A DNA stretch of 12,138 nt from Planctomycetaceae bacterium. Lineage in GTDB: Bacteria; Planctomycetota; Planctomycetia; Pirellulales; UBA1268. The translations under genes were made by a program, and so were the position numbers. The stretch is from contig CANGIH010000029.1 of the NCBI GenBank assembly GCA_947453875.1, forward strand, positions 1-12,138, given 5' to 3'. Shown piece after piece: positions 1-6,554 of this stretch. The number at the start of each line of letters is the position of its first letter. Position 1 is the first letter of the stretch. Under the pieces are notes generated by a model. It saw only the letters and a program-made list of their open reading frames with translations. It did no database searches and had not been told where the DNA came from.

Positions 1-557
1 AGCACATACCTGGCGCCACCATCCATCGGCCGCAGCGTCCAATGCAGGATCGTTCGCCCCGGACGGGTGACGACCGTGCTGAGGCCCTCCTCGGGCCGAC
101 CGAACAGCACCCCTTCTCCCACCACTCCGTCGGCCTCGAAACTCGCCCGCTCCACCGGGAGCGATCCCAGGGCCACGGTGAGCGGCAGACCTTCAGAATC
201 GGCATCGAAAGACAGGGTCCCTTCGAGCCGGCCGTCAGCGGCGAGCGTGGCACGATAGATCGCCGCATCGACCAGTGGTCTACGGAACTCGCCCACGGCC
301 GCCGTCAGCCCCTGCGCACCGCGGGTCGCGGCCTCGAACTCCTCGAGCGACAGGGGAACGAACCGGTGGCCACCCAGAGGGACGTCGTCGAGTCGTCCCT
401 CCGGCACGATGACGCGGTGGTAGCGGAGGGGGCCCAGCGACAGAGGATCGGCGACGGCCCCAGGTTCCGCGGCCAAACAGCGGGGCACCATCGCCATCAC
501 CACGCAGGCCACCAGGAGCCGGCCAGGCAGGCCGATGGCGGGACGATGACCGATCAT
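1..557 (-). CDS. Exported beta-rich protein of unknown function (partial, C-terminus beyond window)
   Basis: Reading the minus strand from the ATG at 557-555 gives 185 codons with no stop before the window edge, so the 3' end is missing. The protein starts MIGHRPAIGLPGRLLV and has a signal peptide: arginines at 5 and 13, a hydrophobic core at about 14-24, and a likely cut after CLAAE near residue 30. The rest is soluble and looks beta-rich, with a VPEGRLDDVPLGG segment near 53-65 and alternating polar and hydrophobic strands. I do not recognise a named domain. The ATG overlaps the TGA of the larger upstream exported gene in an ATGA junction, and only a weak AGGA lies 11 bases upstream, which suggests translational coupling. 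Its N-terminal layout (signal peptide, Pro-acidic-Gly-Arg-Leu motif, a DF/EF-like step, then strands) resembles that of the upstream protein. The two may be distant paralogues or partners in one envelope structure. The reading frame is secure; the function is unknown. Confidence 0.8.
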   Translation of the reverse strand, partial: MIGHRPAIGLPGRLLVACVVMAMVPRCLAAEPGAVADPLSLGPLRYHRVIVPEGRLDDVPLGGHRFVPLSLEEFEAATRGAQGLTAAVGEFRRPLVDAAIYRATLAADGRLEGTLSFDADSEGLPLTVALGSLPVERASFEADGVVGEGVLFGRPEEGLSTVVTRPGRTILHWTLRPMDGGARYV

Positions 558-3500
558 GGCGTGGCCCGTCCTGGCGGGGAAACGAGCCTCTCCGAAGGGG
601 GGTCGACATTCACGATCAACGACGGCGACGACACCATCCGGGTTGACGATCCGACCGCGACTCGCGGGCGTTCCGACGGGCCGGTGCCGGCAACGGCGTC
701 GGTCGCCCGGTGCAATGCCCCCGCCAGGAGGGAGAGCGTGATCCCGGGAATCGCGGCCTGCACCACCAATGGAGCCAGGTCCGGGAAGGCCACCGCAGCC
801 ATCGTGGCCGGGAGAGCGAGCGCGAACACGGCCGGCAGCCGACGCCACCCGGGACGGTAGACCATCGCCAGACCGAGCGCGAGTAGGGGGCCCGAGACGG
901 CGAGCACGAGGAGCCAGGTCGGCACCACCCAGACCCGACCGACCCCGGGAGCGCCGGTGCCGGCGAACAGGGAACGCCCGGCCACGAGCGACGGCTCGAC
1001 CGACGCACCGGGCCGCCCCTCTTCTCCCACCTTGCCCTGATCGGCCGGGAGACTGCGTGGAACCGCCGATCTGGCTGCGGTGGCGACCCAGTCGGCCAGC
1101 ACACTCCTCGACACCACCGGCACGCGGTGGAGTCCCAGCGTGCCCCACTCCCAGCGCTGCTGCGGCGTCCATCGGACCGGCGCGGCCAAGACATGCTCGT
1201 GTTCGGCAAGCATAACCTCCCAGTAGAATCGCCGCTGGAGCGTCCCTTCGGGGAGTTGAGGGGCTTGAAGGGTCACCGGTCCGACAAGACCTCCGGAAAG
1301 CCAGTGCCGCCCCCCCACGCCGACTCCGCCGAGTGGCCGACTGGTCACAATCCGGATCAGAGACGACGTCCTGCCACCACCGGGGGCCCGCGGTTGCTCG
1401 ATGGTCACCGTGCCATCGGGTCGCACCGCCCCTGCGACCGGCATCCCATCGACCCTGACATCGACCGCCGCCGGATTGATCACCCCGTCGCGCCACGGCA
1501 CGGAGGAGGGAGGCAGGGTGAGGATGATCCTCCGGGCGGTCGTGGTCACCGCGTAGGTGAACACGTCCTCGCGGCGATCGCCGAGGAGCCTCGTCTCGAT
1601 CCAGGCAGCCTCGACCACGGTCTCTCCCACCCCGGCGGCCCGTGGCGCCGAAAACGCGAGCGCGACGGCCTCCTGCGGCCTCGTCGACACCCACGTCCGC
1701 TGTGCGGCGGCGTTCGGAGCGGCATCGCGCTTCCACGCTTCGCCGCGCACATCGATCGCCAGGCTCTCGTCAGCCATCAGCGTGAATGACTGGCGGGTGA
1801 TCCGCACACCGCGTGGCAGCACCAGAGGCAGGGAGAACACCCCCGCCTCCTCCCCTGCAACTGGCGTGGGGAGGGTCCAGCGAAGCGTGATCTCCCCCTC
1901 GCCCAGCATCGGCATGGCTAGGAGGCTGCGGTAGAGCAGTTCGTCCCGCGGAAGCGTGTCGGTGTCGCCGGGGGGAAGGTCGAACGGGGAGAGGACCTGC
2001 CCGCCCTGAAAGATCTCGAGCGTCCCCTCCGCCGCGAGGGCGGCCGGCACGACGAAATCGATCGATTCGAGGGGGACATGGGCGACATCGAAGCGGAGGA
2101 CTTCTTCGACGGTCGTCTCCTTTTCCCCCACGGTGGCCCGCACGGTGGCACCGACCTCCACGCGCCGCGGCAGCGAGCGTGTCGTCGCGGCGAACTGTCC
2201 GGCTTCTCCCTCGACCCGGTAGACGAGCGGGGCGCGGTCGCCATCGGCCCGACGCGATGCCGGAACCACCTGGCGGATGAGCCCGCGGATCCGCTCGCCA
2301 TCGGGGAGGACCTCGATATCGGCATCGGCGGTCACCGTGACGGTCGCCGGGCCGACGAGGTCGGCACGCGGAATTGGCAACACCCACTCGAGTCGATCGC
2401 TCGTCCGGTCAAACGTCCGGGCGGCCCGAAGCTCCACGACGGCATCCCCACTGACAGGCTGGAGGAACGGGATCACGACCTCGCCGTCACGCGTCATCAG
2501 GGCCGCGGTATCGACGACGGCGGCCGGCCCGACCTCATCGACCGTCCATCCTTCGAGGGCGAGCGTCAGGCGGGTGACCGGAGCCCCACGGACGGAGATG
2601 CGGAACTTCGCCGTCAGTCCGATCCGTGACGCACCGATGGAGTAGACATACTCCGGCTCGACAACGACGCGACTGGCCCGGGCGAGTACCCGCATCGGCA
2701 GACGTGCCGGTTGGGAGTCGTGGGCAAACGCCGCGACAAATCCCGGCTGCCGCGCCGCAGGCGGCGGATCGACGCGTCTGTTCGGCGCCGGATCGTCCCA
2801 GTCGAGTTGCCACTCCCCGGCGACCAGGAGCGACGTGCGCCCCCGTTGCCGCCATCCCGGCACCCCCTCGACCACAAACCCGAGGGGATCAAACGTCGTC
2901 CTCCCGGTCGGGTCGACAGGGCGCTCGCATTCCAGTTCGACCACGGCCACTCCATCCGCGGCCCGGGCCACCTGGACTTCGATCACCGGGGTGGGGCCGG
3001 CATCAGGGCTGTCTGGAGTGTCGCTGCTGACGAGCACCGCCGGTTCGCGGACACGGATCAGGCTCGAACGTGCAGGCAGGCCGATCCGCACCGTGGACAT
3101 GCCGGGGCGCAATCCCTCGATGCGCACCGCCGTGTCGAGGATCGCCACGCGGCCGTCGATCCGCACCAGGCTCTCGACCACCACCTGCGGCAGCACACCA
3201 CCGGTGGTGGCGACGGCTTCCCGGCCACTGATCCTGAAGCGGGTGCGGCCACTGAGGCCCTCGCAGGTCACGCTGCTCGCCCCTTCGCCCGTCGAGTTGA
3301 CACGGGGCGGCAACCCGGAGGGCAGTATCGACACGACCGGATCGCGCCGCGCGGATCGGATCACGCAGCTCGAGGTGGTGGCCACCGGAAGGTCGAGGGT
3401 GAAAGACTCCCTGTCTGGTGTCGTCTCGAGCGTCACCCGACCGGTGAGCGTCACGGTATGCACGGCGTCGCGCTCACCAGAGACCCAACCCCGGTAGCCC

Positions 3501-4105
3501 TCCGTCCCTCCTTCCGCGCGGCGGCGGGGCGCTTCGACGACAACCTTTCCCGGCCCCTCTGAAACCGGCGCTTCCGCGAGGATCAGGCCGCTCAATCCCA
3601 GGGGGACATCGACCACGCCATCGCGCAGTTGGCGGAGCACGAGCCGGACGACGACCTCGCAGGCCGGCTCGCCGTCGTCTGTCCGTGGCCGTGCTTCGGC
3701 CTCGACTCGGTCGATCACCACGGCCGGCGGCCGTGGCACCCCCGGAAGTCCGGCTTGGAGGGTGAGAAGATCGACGAAGTCCCGGTAACCGAAGCCCGGC
3801 ACCGGCACAAGCCTGCCACCGTCATCGGGAAGGTAGAAGATCTCGGGGGGCTGCTCGACGGGGCGTGGGTAGGCCCGCTCGGAATCCGCCGGACGGCGGC
3901 CAGGCAAGCCTTCAGGGAGAAGGTCGGATGCCCTGCCCGCGGTTGGCCCATCGCCACGTGGCGTGATGGCAGGCGGTGCTCCGCCGACCGCCTGGGGCGA
4001 TTCCCCCTGCGGACGAGCCGCGGCGAACGAACCGAGGCAGGCTCCCAGGCAGGCAGCGAGGAGCGGCAGCACGCACCTCGCACGAACCACCCCAGGCAGG
4101 GGCAT
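554..4105 (-). CDS. Large exported beta-rich protein with C-terminal membrane domain, planctomycete type
   Basis: This 1183-residue protein has no function I can name. I place the start at the ATG at 4105-4103, because AGGAG (4118-4114) sits 8 bases upstream and the signal peptide then begins directly (MPLPGVVRARCVLPLLAACL). In-frame ATGs at 4162 and 4132 have poorer ribosome sites and would bury the signal. LAAC and LGAC in the signal could also act as a lipobox. A Pro/Gly-rich linker is followed by a long series of beta-strand-like segments with no enzyme motif. A stretch near 485-535 (EPEYVYSIGASRIGL, then GWTVDEVGPAAVVD) matches a pattern I associate with very large planctomycete exported proteins. 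Hydrophobic segments near 1054-1079, 1088-1108 and 1110-1132 look like two or three membrane helices, followed by a polar tail of about 50 residues. A role in an envelope or surface structure is inferred. The gene is probably cotranscribed with the overlapping downstream gene. Confidence 0.85.
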   Translation of the reverse strand: MPLPGVVRARCVLPLLAACLGACLGSFAAARPQGESPQAVGGAPPAITPRGDGPTAGRASDLLPEGLPGRRPADSERAYPRPVEQPPEIFYLPDDGGRLVPVPGFGYRDFVDLLTLQAGLPGVPRPPAVVIDRVEAEARPRTDDGEPACEVVVRLVLRQLRDGVVDVPLGLSGLILAEAPVSEGPGKVVVEAPRRRAEGGTEGYRGWVSGERDAVHTVTLTGRVTLETTPDRESFTLDLPVATTSSCVIRSARRDPVVSILPSGLPPRVNSTGEGASSVTCEGLSGRTRFRISGREAVATTGGVLPQVVVESLVRIDGRVAILDTAVRIEGLRPGMSTVRIGLPARSSLIRVREPAVLVSSDTPDSPDAGPTPVIEVQVARAADGVAVVELECERPVDPTGRTTFDPLGFVVEGVPGWRQRGRTSLLVAGEWQLDWDDPAPNRRVDPPPAARQPGFVAAFAHDSQPARLPMRVLARASRVVVEPEYVYSIGASRIGLTAKFRISVRGAPVTRLTLALEGWTVDEVGPAAVVDTAALMTRDGEVVIPFLQPVSGDAVVELRAARTFDRTSDRLEWVLPIPRADLVGPATVTVTADADIEVLPDGERIRGLIRQVVPASRRADGDRAPLVYRVEGEAGQFAATTRSLPRRVEVGATVRATVGEKETTVEEVLRFDVAHVPLESIDFVVPAALAAEGTLEIFQGGQVLSPFDLPPGDTDTLPRDELLYRSLLAMPMLGEGEITLRWTLPTPVAGEEAGVFSLPLVLPRGVRITRQSFTLMADESLAIDVRGEAWKRDAAPNAAAQRTWVSTRPQEAVALAFSAPRAAGVGETVVEAAWIETRLLGDRREDVFTYAVTTTARRIILTLPPSSVPWRDGVINPAAVDVRVDGMPVAGAVRPDGTVTIEQPRAPGGGRTSSLIRIVTSRPLGGVGVGGRHWLSGGLVGPVTLQAPQLPEGTLQRRFYWEVMLAEHEHVLAAPVRWTPQQRWEWGTLGLHRVPVVSRSVLADWVATAARSAVPRSLPADQGKVGEEGRPGASVEPSLVAGRSLFAGTGAPGVGRVWVVPTWLLVLAVSGPLLALGLAMVYRPGWRRLPAVFALALPATMAAVAFPDLAPLVVQAAIPGITLSLLAGALHRATDAVAGTGPSERPRVAVGSSTRMVSSPSLIVNVDPPSERLVSPPGRATP

Positions 4106-4113
4106 TGTGCACG

Positions 4114-4118
4114 CTCCT
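4114..4118 (-). promoter_or_regulatory. Shine-Dalgarno site deciding the start of the large exported protein
   Basis: The minus strand reads AGGAG here, 8 bases before the ATG at 4105-4103. This favours that ATG over the two further upstream in the same frame. Confidence 0.65.
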
Positions 4119-4435
4119 ACCGGCGTTGGCATCGTTCGTGACCGCCACCAACCCTTCACCATCGCCGTCCCACACGCTCCTGGTCACTCTCTGCCGGGCC
4201 GCGCAGCCCGTCCTCTCTTCCGACAGTAGCTTGCCGGCAGGGGGGCCGCTCGTGGTTCAAGGTCCGCCGGCCAGGCAGCCCCGCCGGCCCAATCACCACA
4301 CTCCACGCAACCGCTCCAACCCAATCGTCTCGCATCGGCCGCGGCCGGCCTCCGCATCCTGCTCCCTGCTGGAATCAGGGATCAACTGCTTGCGGGAGGG
4401 CCATCCCGTGCCATTCTCCCCGCGGCCTCTCCCGA

Positions 4436-4453
4436 CGGCCGCCCACCCGGCCG
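4436..4453 (-). terminator. Possible hairpin terminator downstream of the phosphatase
   Basis: CGGCCG at 4436-4441 and CGGCCG at 4448-4453 form a perfect 6-bp GC stem with a 6-base loop, about 33 bases past the phosphatase stop. No run of U follows on the minus strand, so intrinsic termination is uncertain. A smaller 5-bp stem (GCGGC/GCCGC, 4469-4485) sits between it and the stop. Confidence 0.3.
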
Positions 4454-4486
4454 GAGATTCCCCGTGATGCGGCTGCAGACGCCGCT

Positions 4487-5290
4487 TCAAAGACCGCAAC
4501 CCGGGCCTTGCCAGGGGGGGAGGACACGTTGGAGTTCACCGAGCAGCCGCGGCGTGGAGGCGCTGATGAAGGCCGGTTCGTCGAGCACCAACTCGCCACC
4601 TCCGGCGAACGGGCCGATGCTCCCTCCCGCCTCGGCGACCAACAGCAGCCCCGCTGCCACGTCCCATGAATTGATTCGCCGCACCCAGAAGCCATCGAAC
4701 CTTCCGCAGGCGACATAGGCGAGATTGATCGCCGTCGAACCGCTCCGTCGGATCGCCAGCGCCTCGGGGAGCACGGCGAGAAAGTCACGCACTGCCGGCG
4801 ACGATTCGTCGACGCGCGCAGGAAAACTGACCGCCACCACGGCTTCCTCCAGATCGACCGTCCCAGCCGCCTTGATCGGCTGGCCATTGAGCCGGGCCCC
4901 GCCGCCGGCCCGGGCTGTGAAGCACTCGTCGCGAGCGGGATCGTAGATCGCCCCGACGAGGATCTCGTTCCCGCGTGCCAGTGCCACGGAGGTGCAGTAG
5001 GCGGGAATACCCTTGACATAGTTGGTGGTGCCGTCGAGCGGATCGACGATCCAGCGGCATCCTTCCTTCCCCTCGGTCTCCCCCCCCGGCAGCGATTCCT
5101 CCCCGACGAAGCCGTGGTCGGGAAACGCCTCGAGGACGATCCGCCGGACTTCGCGCTGCGCGGCGACGTCAGCCTCGGTGACGTAATCGCGTGGCCCCTT
5201 CGATGAGACCGCGAAACGACCGATCCACTCCTGGAGGACACGTCCACCGGCACGAGCGGCGGCTTCGCAGACGGCGAGAGGATCGGACAT
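4487..5290 (-). CDS. Inositol monophosphatase family protein (SuhB-like)
   Basis: This is a Mg-dependent phosphomonoesterase of the inositol monophosphatase superfamily. It most likely hydrolyses inositol-1-phosphate or a similar small phosphate in the cytoplasm. Several family motifs are intact: K31 and TEAD (D41), GEES (E64, E65), WIVDPLDGTTN at 80-90 with metal ligands D83 and D86, and SWDVAAG at 208-214 with D210. The chosen start, ATG 5290-5288, has GGAG (5303-5300) 9 bases upstream. It gives 267 residues, the usual length for the family. Longer in-frame starts up to 5437 add a sequence unlike the family and lack a good ribosome site. Relatives act on inositol phosphates, histidinol phosphate, fructose-1,6-bisphosphate or PAP, and the sequence alone does not decide among these. 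The gene is divergent from the orphan gene at 5519. Confidence 0.95.
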   Translation of the reverse strand: MSDPLAVCEAAARAGGRVLQEWIGRFAVSSKGPRDYVTEADVAAQREVRRIVLEAFPDHGFVGEESLPGGETEGKEGCRWIVDPLDGTTNYVKGIPAYCTSVALARGNEILVGAIYDPARDECFTARAGGGARLNGQPIKAAGTVDLEEAVVAVSFPARVDESSPAVRDFLAVLPEALAIRRSGSTAINLAYVACGRFDGFWVRRINSWDVAAGLLLVAEAGGSIGPFAGGGELVLDEPAFISASTPRLLGELQRVLPPWQGPGCGL

Positions 5291-5518
5291 CAACGAGGTC
5301 TCCATGGCGGATGGACCGATCATGGCCCGGGGCGGTTGGACCTGACAGGCGACCCGGGGCCGGAGCCGGGCTTCCTCGCTCAAGTCTCTCGTCTCAAACC
5401 TAACAGACCACCGAGAAAGGAGGGGAGCGGAGGGCACTTTCCGCAGGCACGGCTAAACTGTTGACCAAGAGGACGCCCCGAGAACCTGTTTGGTGAACGT
5501 CGAGCCGAGGATCGCCGC
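5291..5518. promoter_or_regulatory. Divergent intergenic region expected to carry promoters both ways
   Basis: These 228 bases separate the divergent starts at 5290 (minus) and 5519 (plus), so promoters in both directions are expected here. It includes a somewhat less GC-rich stretch at about 5380-5465. TTGACC at 5461 resembles a -35 box, but the hexamer 17 bases on (ACCTGT) is a poor -10. No minus-strand pair stands out. The positional inference is fair; exact promoter sites are not resolved. Ribosome sites flank it: GGAG at 5300-5303 (minus) and GAGG at 5507-5510 (plus). Confidence 0.4.
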
Positions 5519-6265
5519 ATGTCGAAATCGAAAACCACCGCCACGCCGGCGGCCAGCGTCTGGGGCCTCGAGGGGCACGTCGCCTCGGCCGCGTGCCGCG
5601 GAGTGCGGCTCGACCTGGCGCACCCTTCCGCGGGGCTCGTCACCACCACCGGAGATCACCTGCTCGGCCTCGATCTGGGTCTCGATCCGGGGCAGGAACG
5701 GCCTCCGGTCGACCGCTGGGTGCGGGGCGACGACATCACCGCCACCTGGGAACCGGGAGACGAACGCGAGTTGCGCGCCACCGGACTGTGGCGGCAACTC
5801 CATCTGCCGGCAATCGATGGCCCGAGGGTCGCGGGCGGTGGCACCGGAGTCGTGGCCTGGGAACTGATCGCCTCAGCGACCACCCGACTGCTCCGGGCCG
5901 ATTCCACCCTCGCTGTCACCTCCGATCTCGATGTCGGGAGCGTGCTCATGGCGGCGTGGGAGCGCGGCGTCCCGCTGCCATTCCTTCCCGGCATCGACCC
6001 CCACAAAGGACTTGTGCTCGTGCGGCGCAGTCGGGCCCCGAGTGTGCTCCTCATGCTGCACCCCTCGGACCACCAAGCAGTCAGCGTCGAGCGTTGCGGA
6101 GAGAGGACGAGGATCGGCTGTTGGCTGTTTCCCACAGGGGTCGAGAAGGGTGTGCTCCTGCGAAGCCGGGTTCTGGCGGCGATCGGGCCGGCGGAGGGGG
6201 ACATGACATGGGCTGCCGACTTGGCGACATGGTTCGCCGCCTCCCCCCCCGAACTTGCCACCTAG
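5519..6265 (+). CDS. Conserved-looking protein of unknown function (248 aa)
   Basis: I do not recognise a named domain. The ATG at 5519 has GAGG 8 bases upstream. The protein is acidic to neutral with no signal peptide or membrane helix, so it is probably cytoplasmic. It has an N-terminal Ala/Thr-rich lead (1-13), a block with WVRGDDITATWEPGD near 67-81 followed by LRATGLWRQL, a central WELIASATTRLL segment, and a C-terminal block with HPSDHQAVSVE, then GCWLFPTGVEKGVLLRSRV. The dense conserved-looking tryptophans and the VEKGVLLRSRVLAA block resemble an orphan family I associate with planctomycetes, but that is memory of style, not a search. No catalytic motif is evident. It stands alone, divergent from the phosphatase and closed by a hairpin just after the stop. 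It could be a binding or structural protein; no function is assigned. Confidence 0.8.
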   Translation: MSKSKTTATPAASVWGLEGHVASAACRGVRLDLAHPSAGLVTTTGDHLLGLDLGLDPGQERPPVDRWVRGDDITATWEPGDERELRATGLWRQLHLPAIDGPRVAGGGTGVVAWELIASATTRLLRADSTLAVTSDLDVGSVLMAAWERGVPLPFLPGIDPHKGLVLVRRSRAPSVLLMLHPSDHQAVSVERCGERTRIGCWLFPTGVEKGVLLRSRVLAAIGPAEGDMTWAADLATWFAASPPELAT

Positions 6266-6266
6266 A

Positions 6267-6297
6267 GCCCCCAAAAAAGCCGAGATTTTTCGGGGGC
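6267..6297 (+). terminator. Imperfect hairpin just after the orphan gene, likely transcription terminator
   Basis: GCCCCC (6267-6272) pairs with GGGGGC (6292-6297). An A-C mismatch follows, then AAAAA (6274-6278) pairs with TTTTT (6286-6290), closing a 7-base loop GCCGAGA. The structure begins two bases after the TAG stop. The plus strand lacks a U run after the stem, so it is not a classical intrinsic terminator, but the stem is strong and its position fits. Confidence 0.55.
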
Positions 6298-6554
6298 GTC
6301 GGCCGCCGCATCGGGCGGCAGGGCACTTGATCCACCGCCTCTTGGGTACATGTGGCGAGGTGCATGGGGGGGAATTCCACTGGTCGCACGGCGGCCCTGC
6401 ACGTTACATTGCCCCCATCTTCCCCGAATTCACCCGCCATGGATCGGCGACGGCCCCAACTCGCGGTGGGGCTGCGTGACGGTCTGTGGGCGCCTCGATG
6501 GTGGGACTGTCGCGGTGTAGCCGTCGGGGGCGCCGGTCAATGGAGGACCTCGCC
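6298..6554. other. Intergenic leader before the ATPase unit
   Basis: These 257 bases separate the hairpin from the GTG start at 6555 and should contain the promoter of the two-gene unit. TTGATC near 6328 and TTACAT near 6402 look vaguely like promoter hexamers, but neither has a properly spaced partner. A run of seven G sits at about 6366-6372. Upstream in-frame ATGs at 6486 and 6540 lie within it but are not the preferred start. No gene is seen. Confidence 0.4.
6542..6546 (+). promoter_or_regulatory. Shine-Dalgarno site deciding a GTG start
   Basis: GGAGG lies 8 bases before the GTG at 6555-6557 and is the best ribosome site near this gene. With this start the protein begins MADIVFAFDAALDRPL, which places the first motif of the nuclease-like fold at the very N-terminus, as in SbcD proteins. 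Confidence 0.65.

Larger units (their letters stand above)
4106..4486. other. Intergenic region between the phosphatase and the large exported gene
   Basis: These 381 bases lie between two minus-strand genes. Open frames crossing them show no coding character: they are Arg/Pro-rich and have no ribosome site. The region holds the ribosome site of the downstream gene (4114-4118), a GC hairpin near the phosphatase stop (4436-4453), a self-complementary run at 4338-4351 (GGCCGCGGCCGGCC), and CCGCCGGCC repeated directly at about 4264 and 4282. I could not find a convincing sigma-70-like -35/-10 pair. The length leaves room for a separate promoter for the exported-protein genes. Confidence 0.5.

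Noticed and set aside
280..609. 109-codon minus-strand open frame
   Set aside because: It overlaps the second exported gene on the same strand in another frame. The signal-peptide frame starting at 557 is clearly the real one.
42..860. 272-codon plus-strand open frame
   Set aside because: It lies antisense to two genes with signal peptides and coherent sequence, is Arg/Gly/Asp-rich in the manner of high-GC shadow frames, and has no ribosome site.
4106..4162. Upstream starts (4162, 4132) for the large exported protein
   Set aside because: Both have weaker ribosome sites and would put 10-19 extra residues ahead of a good signal peptide.
4293..4499. Possible 68-residue gene starting inside the phosphatase end
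   Set aside because: It is Arg/Gly-rich without coding character or a convincing ribosome site, and it looks like readout of the intergenic region.
5291..5437. Longer start for the phosphatase at 5437, 5323 or 5305
   Set aside because: The extension does not resemble the family. The ATG at 5290 has GGAG at proper spacing and gives the usual length.
5461..5489. TTGACC as a sigma-70 promoter for the orphan gene
   Set aside because: The hexamer at 17-base spacing (ACCTGT) is too far from TATAAT to call a promoter.
6486..6554. ATG starts at 6486 or 6540 for the nuclease-like gene
   Set aside because: The GTG at 6555 has a near-ideal GGAGG site 8 bases upstream and starts just before the first fold motif. 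The ATG at 6540 would include that ribosome site in the coding region.
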